From Idiomarina tyrosinivorans (lineage in GTDB: Bacteria > Pseudomonadota > Gammaproteobacteria > Enterobacterales > Alteromonadaceae), in NCBI RefSeq assembly GCF_003987475.1, contig NZ_PIQH01000003.1, forward strand, positions 219,407-283,406: a stretch of DNA of 64,000 nt, written 5' to 3'. The notes beneath the pieces were generated by a model, which saw nothing but the letters and a program-made list of their open reading frames with translations, ran no database searches and had not been told where the DNA came from. The position numbers and the translations under genes are program-made. Of this stretch, positions 17,222 to 26,025 are shown piece by piece. The first letter of the stretch is position 1, and every line of letters begins with the position of its first letter.

Positions 17222-18082
17222 ATGTCGAGTAAGCCCTACAACGCCCGTGTTGTTAAAGCCTGTGAATATATTGCTCAGCACATGGACGACGAGCTGTCGT
17301 TGAACGTTGTGAGTGATGTTGCGGCTGTATCAAAGTTTCATTTTCACCGACTATTTGCCGCTTTTACCGGGGTCAGTGTAACGCGCTTTGTTCAGCTTGA
17401 GCGTTTTCGACGGGCGTCATACCGACTGGCGTTTGAACCGGAAAAGCGTGTTATTGATATCGCATTGGAAGCCGGCTTTGATAGTCCTGAAGCTTTTTCG
17501 CGAGCCTTTAAGCGTACCTTTGAACAATCTCCTTCAGAGTTTAGACAGGCGCCAAGGTGGCCTGAATGGCACCAGCGTTTAACAACTGACTATAAACCGC
17601 AAGGAGAATTACCGATGGATATTCGTGTAGTGACGTTCGAACCCACTAAAGTGGCTAAATTGACGCATAAAGGCGATCCAAAAAATGTATTAGCCACTGC
17701 TGGTAAGTTTATTCAGTGGCGCAAGCAGACTGGACTATCGCCGGTAGGCAGCAGCCGAACTTTTGGAATCCCACATAGCGACCCGAATACTACACCCGCG
17801 GAAGATTTCCGTTGGGATGTTTGTGGCGAAATAGCCGAGGACGTGCCCGCTAACGATTTTGGTGTAGAAACAGCGGTGATACCAGGAGGCCGTTGCGCTG
17901 TGGTTCGTCATCGCGGTAGCCATGCCAATATGGACGATACCATTTACCATATTTATCGTCATTGGTTGCCGAAAAATAATGAAGAGGTCAGGGATTTTCC
18001 GTGCTTTTTCCACTACATCAACTTCATTCATGAGGTTGACGAGTGCGACCTGCTAACGGACATTTATATTCCGCTGAAATAA
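17222..18082 (+). CDS. AraC-family regulator with GyrI-like effector domain
   Basis: 286 residues. Residues about 8-105 hold two AraC helix-turn-helix motifs (LNVVSDVAAVSKFHFHRLFAA and VIDIALEAGFDSPEAFSRAF, with the conserved FKRTFEQSPSEFR). Residues about 130-286 are a GyrI-like/SOUL-fold small-molecule binding domain, the Rob/TetL-type arrangement used to sense drugs or hydrophobic compounds. The start ATG 17222 has AGGAAG in front. The neighbours give no target; it may regulate itself or an efflux gene elsewhere. Confidence 0.9.
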   Translation: MSSKPYNARVVKACEYIAQHMDDELSLNVVSDVAAVSKFHFHRLFAAFTGVSVTRFVQLERFRRASYRLAFEPEKRVIDIALEAGFDSPEAFSRAFKRTFEQSPSEFRQAPRWPEWHQRLTTDYKPQGELPMDIRVVTFEPTKVAKLTHKGDPKNVLATAGKFIQWRKQTGLSPVGSSRTFGIPHSDPNTTPAEDFRWDVCGEIAEDVPANDFGVETAVIPGGRCAVVRHRGSHANMDDTIYHIYRHWLPKNNEEVRDFPCFFHYINFIHEVDECDLLTDIYIPLK

Positions 18083-18096
18083 TAGCTGCCACTGGT

Positions 18097-18119
18097 TTAA
18101 CTGGGCGAGAAGCCCAGTT
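18097..18119. terminator. Hairpin between convergent genes, possible bidirectional terminator
   Basis: AACTGGGC and GCCCAGTT form an 8-bp stem around a GAGAA loop. It lies between the stop of the AraC-type gene (18082) and the stop of the convergent zinc-ribbon gene (18134). No long T-run follows on either strand, so it is weak as an intrinsic terminator. Confidence 0.4.
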
Positions 18120-18133
18120 CTATTCACGTTTAT

Positions 18134-18406
18134 CTAACCAGCTTTATTATGTCGGCGGGCATAATACAAGCTTAAAACGATCGCTAATAAAGTCGGGTAA
18201 CCGGCGATGATATCGTCATGACCAAAAACTATGTAGCTGACCGTTGTAGCAACAATAAATAATAGGACAAACGCAGCTAAGAAGTGCAGTACCGAGAACT
18301 TAGAGTGGATTTTCTTAAAACACTTAGGACAATTATAATCGTACGACACAAAACTTAACCCATTTCTTTCAATAGCTATGTCTTTTTTGCAATGGGGGCA
18401 TTTCAT
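18134..18406 (-). CDS. Small zinc-ribbon membrane protein, function unknown
   Basis: 90 residues. Residues 1-30 contain two CxxC pairs (CPHC at 3-6 and CPKC at 26-29), so a zinc ribbon is likely. Two hydrophobic helices follow (about 47-67 and 70-84), with a basic C-terminus. The composition is that of a small membrane-anchored zinc-ribbon protein; no known family member comes to mind. It lies just outside the left island repeat (18532), with 125 bases of gene-free sequence between, so I count it as core chromosome. Ribosome-binding site is poor. Confidence 0.6.
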   Translation of the reverse strand: MKCPHCKKDIAIERNGLSFVSYDYNCPKCFKKIHSKFSVLHFLAAFVLLFIVATTVSYIVFGHDDIIAGYPTLLAIVLSLYYARRHNKAG

Positions 18407-18531
18407 TCAGCGACTCCGAGACTTAACGAACGTATAAAAACGTAATACAAAAAGCTGCTTTAACCTATCAACGATAAATAGTTACTGCTAGGAGGTCAAA
18501 CGCTGAAATGTGTCTCTGCTTTCGCAATGCT

Positions 18532-18599
18532 ACCGCAAACAAAAAAGCCCCGCACAAAGTGCAGGGCTTTAGAATGGTGGTGCCGGAGGCGGAATCGAA
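18532..18599 (-). repeat. Left island-end repeat: duplicated 3' end of tRNA-Phe plus terminator (att-like)
   Basis: These 68 bases repeat 27445-27513 with one missing C and no other difference. Read on the minus strand they hold the last 22 bases of tRNA-Phe (from TTCGATTCC to CCA) followed by its terminator hairpin and T-run. Homology ends sharply at GGAATCGAA; beyond it the tRNA sequence is lost. This is what remains at the far end when an element integrates into a tRNA 3' end. The hairpin also serves as a terminator for the minus-strand metal operon. Confidence 0.85.
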
Positions 18600-18687
18600 A
18601 GGTTTTGATAAGAGCCTGTTTTTAAAGATTAAAATTAATCGGAATAAAAAACGTGTAACTTAGCGTGTTACTAAATCTCAGGCCAGT

Positions 18688-19023
18688 CTAACGCCAACCA
18701 TATACAATGATCCCCATGCCCGTGAGCACAAACGCCGTCCCAATCAAGTCGAAGCTGGATAAAGGCGATTTATCGATAATTCGCAGCCAAACTATGGCGG
18801 TTAACACGTAAATACCGCCGTAGGCTGCGTAAACGCGCCCGCTTTCCGCCGGATGAAGTGTTAATAAGTAAGCAAATAGGGCTAAGCTTATCGCCGCCGG
18901 AATGAGCAACCAAACAGAATGGCCCTCTTTGAGCCATAGGTAGGGTAAATAGCATCCGACAATTTCAGCAATTGCGGTTGCGATAAATAAGCCCAGTGTT
19001 TTCATTAAAAATAATGCACTCAT
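18688..19023 (-). CDS. ynfA: YnfA/UPF0060-family small membrane protein
   Basis: 111 residues with four membrane helices. The segments [15 protein letters not shown] and [17 protein letters not shown] are hallmarks of YnfA/UPF0060, a family related to small multidrug-resistance transporters. In metal islands it commonly sits next to CDF and czc genes. The start at 19023 gives 111 residues; a start at M7 (19005) would give 105, against about 108 in the family, so either is possible. It begins 2 bases after the CDF stop and is the last gene of the metal operon. Its substrate is not known. Confidence 0.88.
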   Translation of the reverse strand: MSALFLMKTLGLFIATAIAEIVGCYLPYLWLKEGHSVWLLIPAAISLALFAYLLTLHPAESGRVYAAYGGIYVLTAIVWLRIIDKSPLSSFDLIGTAFVLTGMGIIVYGWR

Positions 19024-19025
19024 TA

Positions 19026-19913
19026 TCAGTTGTCCCTACACGTTTCATCTGGATCTTCAAGTTCTACCGTTGTATGGCTTAAAGCATAGGGCGCAAGGAC
19101 GTCATCGATGCGCTGTTTTAAATCGCTACGGGCCTCGATATCAAGGTTTTTAGATAACACCAAATGAACGGTTAATACATGCTCCTCGCCATCTAGTGAC
19201 CAAAAATGCAGATGGTGTAGGTCAGCGACATGAGGTAGCTCCAGTAAAGCGTCCGCGACTTGTTTGTAGGTTTTTTTGTCTGGCGTGGCCTGTATGAAGA
19301 GTTTCAGTGTTGCCCCCAGGTTGCGTAGTACATTCACTAAAATAAATAGAGTAAAGCCAATCGACAATATAGGGTCGAGAATCGGCCAGTCTACGAACAG
19401 CAAAACAATACCAACGATAAGTACAGCAACCCAGCCGAGAACATCCTCCAGCAAGTGCCAGTTAATAACGCGTTCGTTTAACGTTTTGCCCTCTGACAAT
19501 TTGTAAGCGGCAAATCCATTAACTGTAATGCCAACGACGGCTAAAGCGATCATGCCATCAGCGATGGGCATTTGAGGGTTCCAGAGTCTGGGAATCGCTT
19601 CCACAAGTACCCAGGCAGAGCCTGCGATTAAAACAACGGCATTAATAAATGCACCGGCAAGATTCAGTCTTTTATAACCGTAGGTAAAGTGTTGGTTAGC
19701 CTGTTTTTTGCCAAGTTTATTTAGTATCCACGCGAGACCTAACGACAGGCTATCGCCAAGATCATGAACGGCATCAGCTAAAATGGCGGTACTGTTGGTA
19801 AGAAAGCCACCAATAAACTCGATAATGGTGAAAACAAAGTTAAGAACAAATGCCCACCCCAGGCGGTTGGACGGCATGTCCTTTGAGTGATCATGGTTAT
19901 GGTGATGCCCCAT
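19026..19913 (-). CDS. Cation diffusion facilitator (CzcD/ZitB-like) metal exporter
   Basis: 295 residues. A His-rich N-terminus (HHHNHDHS) precedes six membrane helices; the metal-site motifs are in helix 2 (H-D-L-G-D) and helix 5 (H-L-L-E-D), the HxxxD pairs that coordinate Zn/Co/Cd in CzcD/ZitB-like exporters. The C-terminal cytoplasmic domain (about 205-290) carries [20 protein letters not shown], the typical CDF regulatory fold. It should export divalent metal ions from cytoplasm to periplasm using the proton gradient, where the czcCBA pump could take over. It follows czcA by 62 bases with a hairpin in between. Confidence 0.9.
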   Translation of the reverse strand: MGHHHNHDHSKDMPSNRLGWAFVLNFVFTIIEFIGGFLTNSTAILADAVHDLGDSLSLGLAWILNKLGKKQANQHFTYGYKRLNLAGAFINAVVLIAGSAWVLVEAIPRLWNPQMPIADGMIALAVVGITVNGFAAYKLSEGKTLNERVINWHLLEDVLGWVAVLIVGIVLLFVDWPILDPILSIGFTLFILVNVLRNLGATLKLFIQATPDKKTYKQVADALLELPHVADLHHLHFWSLDGEEHVLTVHLVLSKNLDIEARSDLKQRIDDVLAPYALSHTTVELEDPDETCRDN

Positions 19914-19935
19914 AATACGTTCCTCTTTGTAGTAG

Positions 19936-19961
19936 AAGGGGCGGCAATAACCGCCCCCTTA
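19936..19961 (-). other. Hairpin between czcA and the CDF gene
   Basis: AAGGGGGCGG and CCGCCCCTT pair on the minus strand around a short ATTG-type loop; one G is unpaired. No T-run follows, so it is more likely a processing or attenuation structure than a full terminator. It could lower transcription of the CDF and ynfA genes relative to czcCBA. Confidence 0.4.
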
Positions 19962-19975
19962 AATGCTATTGAACC

Positions 19976-22900
19976 CTAACGGCTCAGATCCTTAATTTTT
20001 TGTTTCGAAAACCAAGGATAGAGCACGGGTAAGATAACCAGTGTTAGCAATGTCGCAGACACCAAACCGCCAACAATGACGGTGGCCAATGGACGCTGAA
20101 TTTCAGCGCCTGCGCCGGTTGCAAACAGCATGGGAATGAGTCCTAACGCTGAGGTTATTGCCGTCATTAATACCGGGCGTAGTCGCGACCATGCGCCATC
20201 AAACACGGCATCATTAACTGAATGCCCATCGGTTATTCTCTGGTTTATACTTTCGACCAGAACCACACCGTTTAGTACCGCCACACCAAACAGTGTGATG
20301 AAACCCACGGCGCTGGGCACCGATAAGTACTGTCCTGACACATAGAGTGCCACAATACCACCGATGACTGCCAACGGTACATTCACCAAAATCAACATGG
20401 CTTGACCCATGGTGCCGAAAGCAAAATAAAGCAGCAGGGCGATGAGTGCCAGCGATATGGGAACGACAATGGACAAGCGCTCCTGTGCTCGTTGTTGACT
20501 TTCGAACTGGCCACCAATGTCGACTGAGTAACCGGTTGGTAAATCCACCTTCTCGTCAATCGCCTTCCTAATATCGGCAACCACGCTGCCCATGTCACGA
20601 CCCTGAACGTTCGATTGAATTACAACGCGACGCTGTACATCATCACGACGGATTTGCGGTGGTCCTGATTCAATTGCAACGTTGGCGACTTCGCCTAAGG
20701 TTACCCAGGCCCCCGAGGGAGTTAACAAGCGTAACGAGCGAATAGACTCCGGCGTATCGCGGAATTGCTTGGCCAACCGCACGTAAATATCATAGCGCTC
20801 ATTACCGCGAATGATCTGGCCTGCCGAAGCGCCACCCAAGCCATTGTCGACAACGCTAAGTACATCGGAGACATTTAAGCCGTAGCGTGAGAGTTGTTGG
20901 CGTTTCGGCGAAACCACCAGTTGTGCTTCACCTTTTATTTGCTCCATCGCTACTGCAACGGCCCCGTCAACCTGCTTGACGGCACTTTCTATTTCCTGGC
21001 CTTTACGGGCCAACACGTCAAGCTCGGGTCCAAATAGTTTGATGGCTAGCTGCGATTTTACACCTGAGAGCAGTTCATCAACCCGTGTTGCAATAGGTTG
21101 TGAAAAATTAAACAACAAGCCTGGGTGATCATCTAGTTTTGCCTCCATTTTTTCTTGTAAGGCGTAGCGATCCGATGCTGTTGTCCATTCAGACTGCGGC
21201 TTAACACCCACATACATCTCGATGTTGCTGATAGGCTCTGGATCACCGCCCACTTCAGCTCGTCCAATGCGGCTGAGTGCGTAGGTGGTTTCCGGGAACG
21301 ACATCAGGATTTTTTCAAGCTTCGGAGCCACCTCTAAGGCCGTTTCAAGGTTAGAGGAGGGGGCTAATGTCACGCGAATATTAATCGTGCCTTCTTCCAG
21401 TTCGGGCGCAAATTCTGTGCCGAGACGAGGCACTAACACCAAAGCGCCGACAAACAGCACACCGGCCAGGGTAATAACAGCCTTTTTACTGCGTAACGCC
21501 ACCGATAATAGTCTTTTATAACCATTATCTAGTGGTTTAAGCAGTTTATTTTCACGAGGCTTAATACCCCGACTGAAAAAGTAACTGGCTAATGCCGGTA
21601 CAACCATGATGGCCACAAAAACCGCGGAGATAATGGCCAACATAATACTGATAGCCATGGGCTCAAATAATTTAGCTTCAACACCCTGAAAACTAAACAG
21701 TGGCATAAAGACCACCAAGATAATCATGGCGGCAAAGAATACCGGTCGTGCCACTTCGTTCGCCGCTTCCTTAACTCGCAGCTTGATACCATGGCTATCG
21801 AGTTTGGCTGCCTGAGGATCTGGGTCGCGGTGCTCTGTGCGTTGCTCGGCGTCGTCTTGGTGTTCACTATCCGGACGACTTAAGTGCTTAAAGATGTTTT
21901 CAACCATCACCACGGAGCCGTCGACCAGCATACCAATGGCAACAGCAATCCCGCCCAGCGACATCAGGTTAGCTGACATGCCCATCGCGGACATTACCAT
22001 CAGGGCAATGGCGATAGAAACGGGAATGGACAGTAACACTAAAAAAGTAGCGCGTATGTTGAGCAAAAACAGTGCTAATACTGCGGTAATAAAGACAAAG
22101 GCAATGAGCAGTGAATACGCGACCGTAGATACGGCTTTTTGTATTAAATCGGCCTGATCATAATACGGCTCAAAGGTGACACCCTCGGGTAATGCTTGCT
22201 GAATAAGCGGAATGCGCTTTTTAATACCGTCGATAGTGGCTTTGGTATTCGAGCCCATGCGTTTGAGCACAATACCCGATACCACTTCGCCCAGCTGGTT
22301 GACCTCGCCGTCGACTTTACGCGACATTGAGACCGCCCCCTGGCGAATTTCACTACCGATTTCGACGTCGGCAACCTGGCCCAGTGTTACGGAAACGCCG
22401 TCAACGGTTTTGAGCGGTATTTGTCGTATTTGTTGCAGGCCTTTTTTACCGCTATCCAACCAACCGGTGCCGCGAATAACCAACTGCTCCTGACCGCGGG
22501 GCATATACCAACCACCAACGTTACCGTTATTCTTGTTGACCGCGCCCATTACGTCTTGCTGGGTAAGGTCGTAAGACAACAGCTTAGCGGGATTGAGGTT
22601 AACCTGATATTGCTTAACCTTACCGCCAAAGGACAAGACTTCGGTAATTCCCTCAACGGGCATTAGTAGCAGTTTAACCACATAGTCGTTTAGACTGCGT
22701 AACTCCATACTGCTGACACCGGAGCCCGGTTCGGCAAGTAGCAGATACTGATAAACCTGGCCTAGGCCGGAGGAGTTAGGACCCATTTCGGGTGTACCTA
22801 CGCCTTCGGGTATCAACTCCTTTGCCGCCTGCAGTCGTTCAAACACCAGTTGCCGGGCAAAGTAGATATCGACACTCTCGTCAAACACCACTGTAATGCC

Positions 22901-23173
22901 CGATAAACCTGTTTTTGAGATTGACCGAACCTCTTTGACGTCGGGCAGAGCATACATCACCGACTCTATCGGATAGGTAATCAGCTGCTCGACTTCGGTC
23001 GCTGCTAACCCGGGGGCCTCCGTATTTACCGTTACCTGAACGTTGGTAACATCGGGGAAGGCATCCAGATTAAGTTTGGGAATAACAAAAAATGACGCAA
23101 TGCTGATGCTGAATAAAGCCAATACCAATAACAGGCGATTAGCGACAGCAAACTGAATAATGCGCTGAAACAT
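19976..23173 (-). CDS. czcA: Heavy-metal RND efflux pump (CzcA-like, HME family)
   Basis: A 1065-residue trimeric inner-membrane RND pump with twelve membrane helices and two large periplasmic loops. The N-terminus (NLDAFPDVTNVQVTVNTEAPG) and DARQ-type blocks are typical of the heavy-metal efflux subfamily. The helix-4 proton site reads AIGMLVDGSVVMVEN; the first Asp of the CzcA pattern DFG...DGA is Ala here, so the pump belongs to a side branch whose metal is unclear (Zn/Co/Cd more likely than Cu/Ag). A His/Asp-rich cytoplasmic insertion (about residues 430-460) separates the two halves of the loop after helix 6. Partner genes czcB and czcC lie directly upstream. Confidence 0.92.
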   Translation of the reverse strand: MFQRIIQFAVANRLLLVLALFSISIASFFVIPKLNLDAFPDVTNVQVTVNTEAPGLAATEVEQLITYPIESVMYALPDVKEVRSISKTGLSGITVVFDESVDIYFARQLVFERLQAAKELIPEGVGTPEMGPNSSGLGQVYQYLLLAEPGSGVSSMELRSLNDYVVKLLLMPVEGITEVLSFGGKVKQYQVNLNPAKLLSYDLTQQDVMGAVNKNNGNVGGWYMPRGQEQLVIRGTGWLDSGKKGLQQIRQIPLKTVDGVSVTLGQVADVEIGSEIRQGAVSMSRKVDGEVNQLGEVVSGIVLKRMGSNTKATIDGIKKRIPLIQQALPEGVTFEPYYDQADLIQKAVSTVAYSLLIAFVFITAVLALFLLNIRATFLVLLSIPVSIAIALMVMSAMGMSANLMSLGGIAVAIGMLVDGSVVMVENIFKHLSRPDSEHQDDAEQRTEHRDPDPQAAKLDSHGIKLRVKEAANEVARPVFFAAMIILVVFMPLFSFQGVEAKLFEPMAISIMLAIISAVFVAIMVVPALASYFFSRGIKPRENKLLKPLDNGYKRLLSVALRSKKAVITLAGVLFVGALVLVPRLGTEFAPELEEGTINIRVTLAPSSNLETALEVAPKLEKILMSFPETTYALSRIGRAEVGGDPEPISNIEMYVGVKPQSEWTTASDRYALQEKMEAKLDDHPGLLFNFSQPIATRVDELLSGVKSQLAIKLFGPELDVLARKGQEIESAVKQVDGAVAVAMEQIKGEAQLVVSPKRQQLSRYGLNVSDVLSVVDNGLGGASAGQIIRGNERYDIYVRLAKQFRDTPESIRSLRLLTPSGAWVTLGEVANVAIESGPPQIRRDDVQRRVVIQSNVQGRDMGSVVADIRKAIDEKVDLPTGYSVDIGGQFESQQRAQERLSIVVPISLALIALLLYFAFGTMGQAMLILVNVPLAVIGGIVALYVSGQYLSVPSAVGFITLFGVAVLNGVVLVESINQRITDGHSVNDAVFDGAWSRLRPVLMTAITSALGLIPMLFATGAGAEIQRPLATVIVGGLVSATLLTLVILPVLYPWFSKQKIKDLSR

Positions 23174-23184
23174 ACAACCTCCTG

Positions 23185-24297
23185 TTAGTGGTTATGTGGG
23201 TCAAAACCGCCTTTAGCGATTTGAGAGCGAACGAAAAACGCGCCGTTATCGACGTACTCTGTGCCTTCCTTAACGCCTCGAATGACTTTCCACGGACCCT
23301 TTTCATCAACCAATTCGACTTTCTTCGGTTCAAACTTTCCGGGTTCGTGCTCAATGAATATCTGCCAGTCACCATCAGATGCCCGCATTAAGGCTGAGTC
23401 CTTAACTGCAAGCACCGGTCCATCCGACTTGACTGAGAAATAAACATCCGCAAATAAACCAGGGTGTAATTGGTCCTTTTCGTTATTTACCGCAAGTCGT
23501 ACCGTTCGGGTGCGGGTTTTATGGTCGATTGTGTGGCCTTCCTGAATGACTTTTGCCGCAAAGCGCTGATTGTCGACACTCACTGTAACAGGATCACCAA
23601 ACTGCACACTAAGGTCAGCTGAGCCTGGTAGACGAGCATTAACCCACAAGGTTTCTTCTTGCAGCACTTCAACCAAGTGATTACCGGCATTAACTTGCTG
23701 ACCCTGCTTGAAATTATCGCTAACCACAATTCCGCCAATTTCTGAGGTCAGTTGGTATTCGCCGATAGGGTAGTCAGCTTTACTTAAACGCTTAATATCA
23801 CTGGCTGACATACCAAATGCTTTGAGCTGCGCTTGCGCTGAGGTAAAGGCGTTTTTCGCTTCGACAAAGCGTTTTTCACCAACCGTTGACTCGCCGAGTG
23901 ACTGCACGCGTTGCCACTCGTTAAGTGTGACCAAATACTGACTTTGCGCCTCCGCCATGGTGGCGCTGAAGAGGGTGGCTAGAGGTTCACCTTTTTCGAC
24001 GTGGTCGCCAATACTGACAAAACGTTTGAGCACGGTCGAGTCGATGCGCGGACTCACGATATAGCTGTTAAAGTCGTTAGCAACCACCTCGCCCGGGGCA
24101 TAAACCGGGTATTCAATGACTTGAGTTTGCAAGGTTCGCGTGGTGATATCTGCCATGGACAGCTGCTTGCTGGATAGCTCCACGCCTGCACTTTCCTTGT
24201 GGGTAGCTTCTTTTTCGTCGTGTCCGTGTTCATCCTGCGCCATAACCGAAAAGCTCAGCGCAAGTGCTATTGCTGCGTATAAAGGTTTTACTGACAT
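23185..24297 (-). CDS. czcB: CzcB-like periplasmic adaptor of the RND pump
   Basis: 370 residues with a signal peptide (1-20, cleaved after VMA) and then a His-rich stretch (DEHGHDEKEATHK) typical of metal-pump adaptors, which can bind the ion in the periplasm. It has lipoyl halves near 85-110 (SIGDHVEKGEPLATLFS) and 165-180, a short alpha-hairpin between them, and beta-barrel and membrane-proximal domains to the C-terminus. It starts 3 bases after czcC and is followed by czcA after 11 bases. Together they form the C-B-A tripartite unit. Confidence 0.9.
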   Translation of the reverse strand: MSVKPLYAAIALALSFSVMAQDEHGHDEKEATHKESAGVELSSKQLSMADITTRTLQTQVIEYPVYAPGEVVANDFNSYIVSPRIDSTVLKRFVSIGDHVEKGEPLATLFSATMAEAQSQYLVTLNEWQRVQSLGESTVGEKRFVEAKNAFTSAQAQLKAFGMSASDIKRLSKADYPIGEYQLTSEIGGIVVSDNFKQGQQVNAGNHLVEVLQEETLWVNARLPGSADLSVQFGDPVTVSVDNQRFAAKVIQEGHTIDHKTRTRTVRLAVNNEKDQLHPGLFADVYFSVKSDGPVLAVKDSALMRASDGDWQIFIEHEPGKFEPKKVELVDEKGPWKVIRGVKEGTEYVDNGAFFVRSQIAKGGFDPHNH

Positions 24298-24300
24298 CGT

Positions 24301-25551
24301 TTACTCTCCAATCTCTGCGTTTGTTGGCTGGCTTAACGGCGATAACGTCAGTGCTTTACTGAGTTCGCCCGAACGGTACAACCATTCAATGGCGGCCAAC
24401 CGATATTGTGTTTGCAGCGCTATCCCTGCAAATTGGCTATCGAGCTGCTGTTGCACAGCGGTGAGGTAGTCTGTGGTGGATAGGTCACCGGCGAGCCAGG
24501 ACCGCTCAATCACCTGCATCGACTCATCCTGCCGAGATTGAAAGTCTCTTTGCCAGCTTTGCCATTGTTTTTTAACAAAGCGGTAGTTGTTAAGGGACGA
24601 TTTCAGTGCTGCTTGCCATTGTTGGCGTAGCGCAATCAAACGTTTTTCTTCAGCAACAGCTTCGCTATTGGCTGCGCGTACTGCATCGCTGTAGTTATTG
24701 CGAATCTGTAGTGGAATGCTGAATGATAAGCCAACTACTGTTTCGTTATCGCTCTCGCCCGCTTCGACGCCTACGGTTGGGTTGGCGGTGGTTAACGAGC
24801 GTTTCCAGTCGACATCGGCGCGCTTTAATTGCCATTGCAGGTAAGCGGCTTTTAACGCTGGATGTTGTTGCCAACGAGCCGTTAACGCAGGTTCAACGTT
24901 AAATAGCTCCTCGTTAATGGAGAGTTGACCGACATCAGACGTTGTTAGCAGAGCGTTTAACTCTGCTTCAGCGGATTGCAGTTGTTGATAAGCCGCTGCA
25001 GTTTGTTGCAGTTGCCGACTTAGTGCGAGTACCGTCAGTTGTTCGTCGACGGCACCTAAGTCTCCGGCTTTACGCCGTTCGGCAACCAGGCTTATCGCCT
25101 GTTTAACGATTTTCTTTTGCTGCTCGGCGAGTGCGTAACGCTTTTTTGCATCAAGCCATTGCACATAGGCATTCAGCAGAGTTTTAGCATGCGATGTCGC
25201 CGCTTGGCGATAAATACTCATTGCCATAGCGGTCATTGCGTCACTCTGACTGGCACGTGCTTCATTGCGAGTGCTCCAGTCCAGCGTTTGGCTTAGACCA
25301 ACAGCGTAATTATTGATGTCACCTTCGCGCTCTAAGCGTGACGATAAGCTAGGGTTGTACAGAGGCTGATTTAATTGTTTACCCTGTTGGATCAGCGCTT
25401 CAGCCTGCTGTCGAGCGGCTTCAACACTGGGATGTTGCTGCACAGTTTGTTGCCACTGCTCGGGCAGCTGTTGTGTATTCGCGTAGCTTGAACTCATTGC
25501 CAGACTGACGGCAACAAACAAGCGTTTGCTATATGTCGAAAATAGACCCAT
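24301..25551 (-). CDS. czcC: CzcC-like outer-membrane factor (TolC family)
   Basis: 416 residues. A signal peptide (about 1-24) leads into two repeats of long alpha helices with short beta strands, the TolC fold; the helical sections are rich in Gln and Ala (LQQTAAAYQQLQSAEAELNAL). No lipobox Cys is present, so it is not lipid-anchored. It provides the outer-membrane duct for the CzcBA pump and is the first of the three structural genes. Length and order are normal for a czcCBA operon. Confidence 0.87.
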   Translation of the reverse strand: MGLFSTYSKRLFVAVSLAMSSSYANTQQLPEQWQQTVQQHPSVEAARQQAEALIQQGKQLNQPLYNPSLSSRLEREGDINNYAVGLSQTLDWSTRNEARASQSDAMTAMAMSIYRQAATSHAKTLLNAYVQWLDAKKRYALAEQQKKIVKQAISLVAERRKAGDLGAVDEQLTVLALSRQLQQTAAAYQQLQSAEAELNALLTTSDVGQLSINEELFNVEPALTARWQQHPALKAAYLQWQLKRADVDWKRSLTTANPTVGVEAGESDNETVVGLSFSIPLQIRNNYSDAVRAANSEAVAEEKRLIALRQQWQAALKSSLNNYRFVKKQWQSWQRDFQSRQDESMQVIERSWLAGDLSTTDYLTAVQQQLDSQFAGIALQTQYRLAAIEWLYRSGELSKALTLSPLSQPTNAEIGE

Positions 25552-25623
25552 AGATAGACTCCTCAGTCATATTACTGCGTAAAATAATGATTTTTTTGGC
25601 TGCGAAAGCAGCTTATTTGGCAG

Positions 25624-25965
25624 CTATGAGGAGATGGGAGGCCGGAACAGCGGCGCTGATAGTGGGTTAGTGTAAAACTGGGTATACCCAGGGCGGGTTG
25701 TACCTAGTTTTGGTAAAGCGAGCGTTTCTTTTGATTTCAATGCATAGAGATGAAATGAGCCATGACAGTGACAGCAGTGGTGACAGTCAAAGCTGACTTC
25801 GCCACTTTTAGGCAGGCTACGTTTGTCGATGCGGGATTCGTCATGCTCAAAATTGAGGTGTTGTGCAGAAGAGGACTGGTGAGATTGATGCACGTCAGCA
25901 ACCGCCTGACTGATTTGAGTCAGAACAGCAACAAGCACCAGTATTAAAAATCCTAGTCTAAGCAT
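25624..25965 (-). CDS. Small His/Cys-rich periplasmic protein, CzcI-like
   Basis: 113 residues from ATG 25965, preferred to an upstream TTG because AGG lies 6 bases before it. Residues 1-22 are a hydrophobic signal peptide. The mature protein has several His (ADVHQSHQSS) and a striking cluster FDCHHCCHCHG near residue 62, then a Pro-rich end (FRPPISS). Small secreted proteins with a CHxCHC-type cluster and a terminal RPP are common just upstream of czcCBA operons (CzcI-like) and are thought to bind the metal. It is the first gene of the metal operon. Confidence 0.72.
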   Translation of the reverse strand: MLRLGFLILVLVAVLTQISQAVADVHQSHQSSSAQHLNFEHDESRIDKRSLPKSGEVSFDCHHCCHCHGSFHLYALKSKETLALPKLGTTRPGYTQFYTNPLSAPLFRPPISS

Positions 25966-25995
25966 TATTACCTGCAACTATAAACAAGTACTTTA

Positions 25996-26025
25996 ATGAT
26001 ACCTGAATTCAGATAATAACCGCAA
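25996..26025 (-). promoter_or_regulatory. Possible hybrid promoter reading out of the IS30 left end into the metal operon
   Basis: On the minus strand TTGCGG inside the left inverted repeat and TATCAT immediately outside the element are 18 bases apart. The -35 matches consensus in only 3 of 6 positions, so the call is weak. Direction and position suit the CzcI-like gene starting at 25965. Confidence 0.35.
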
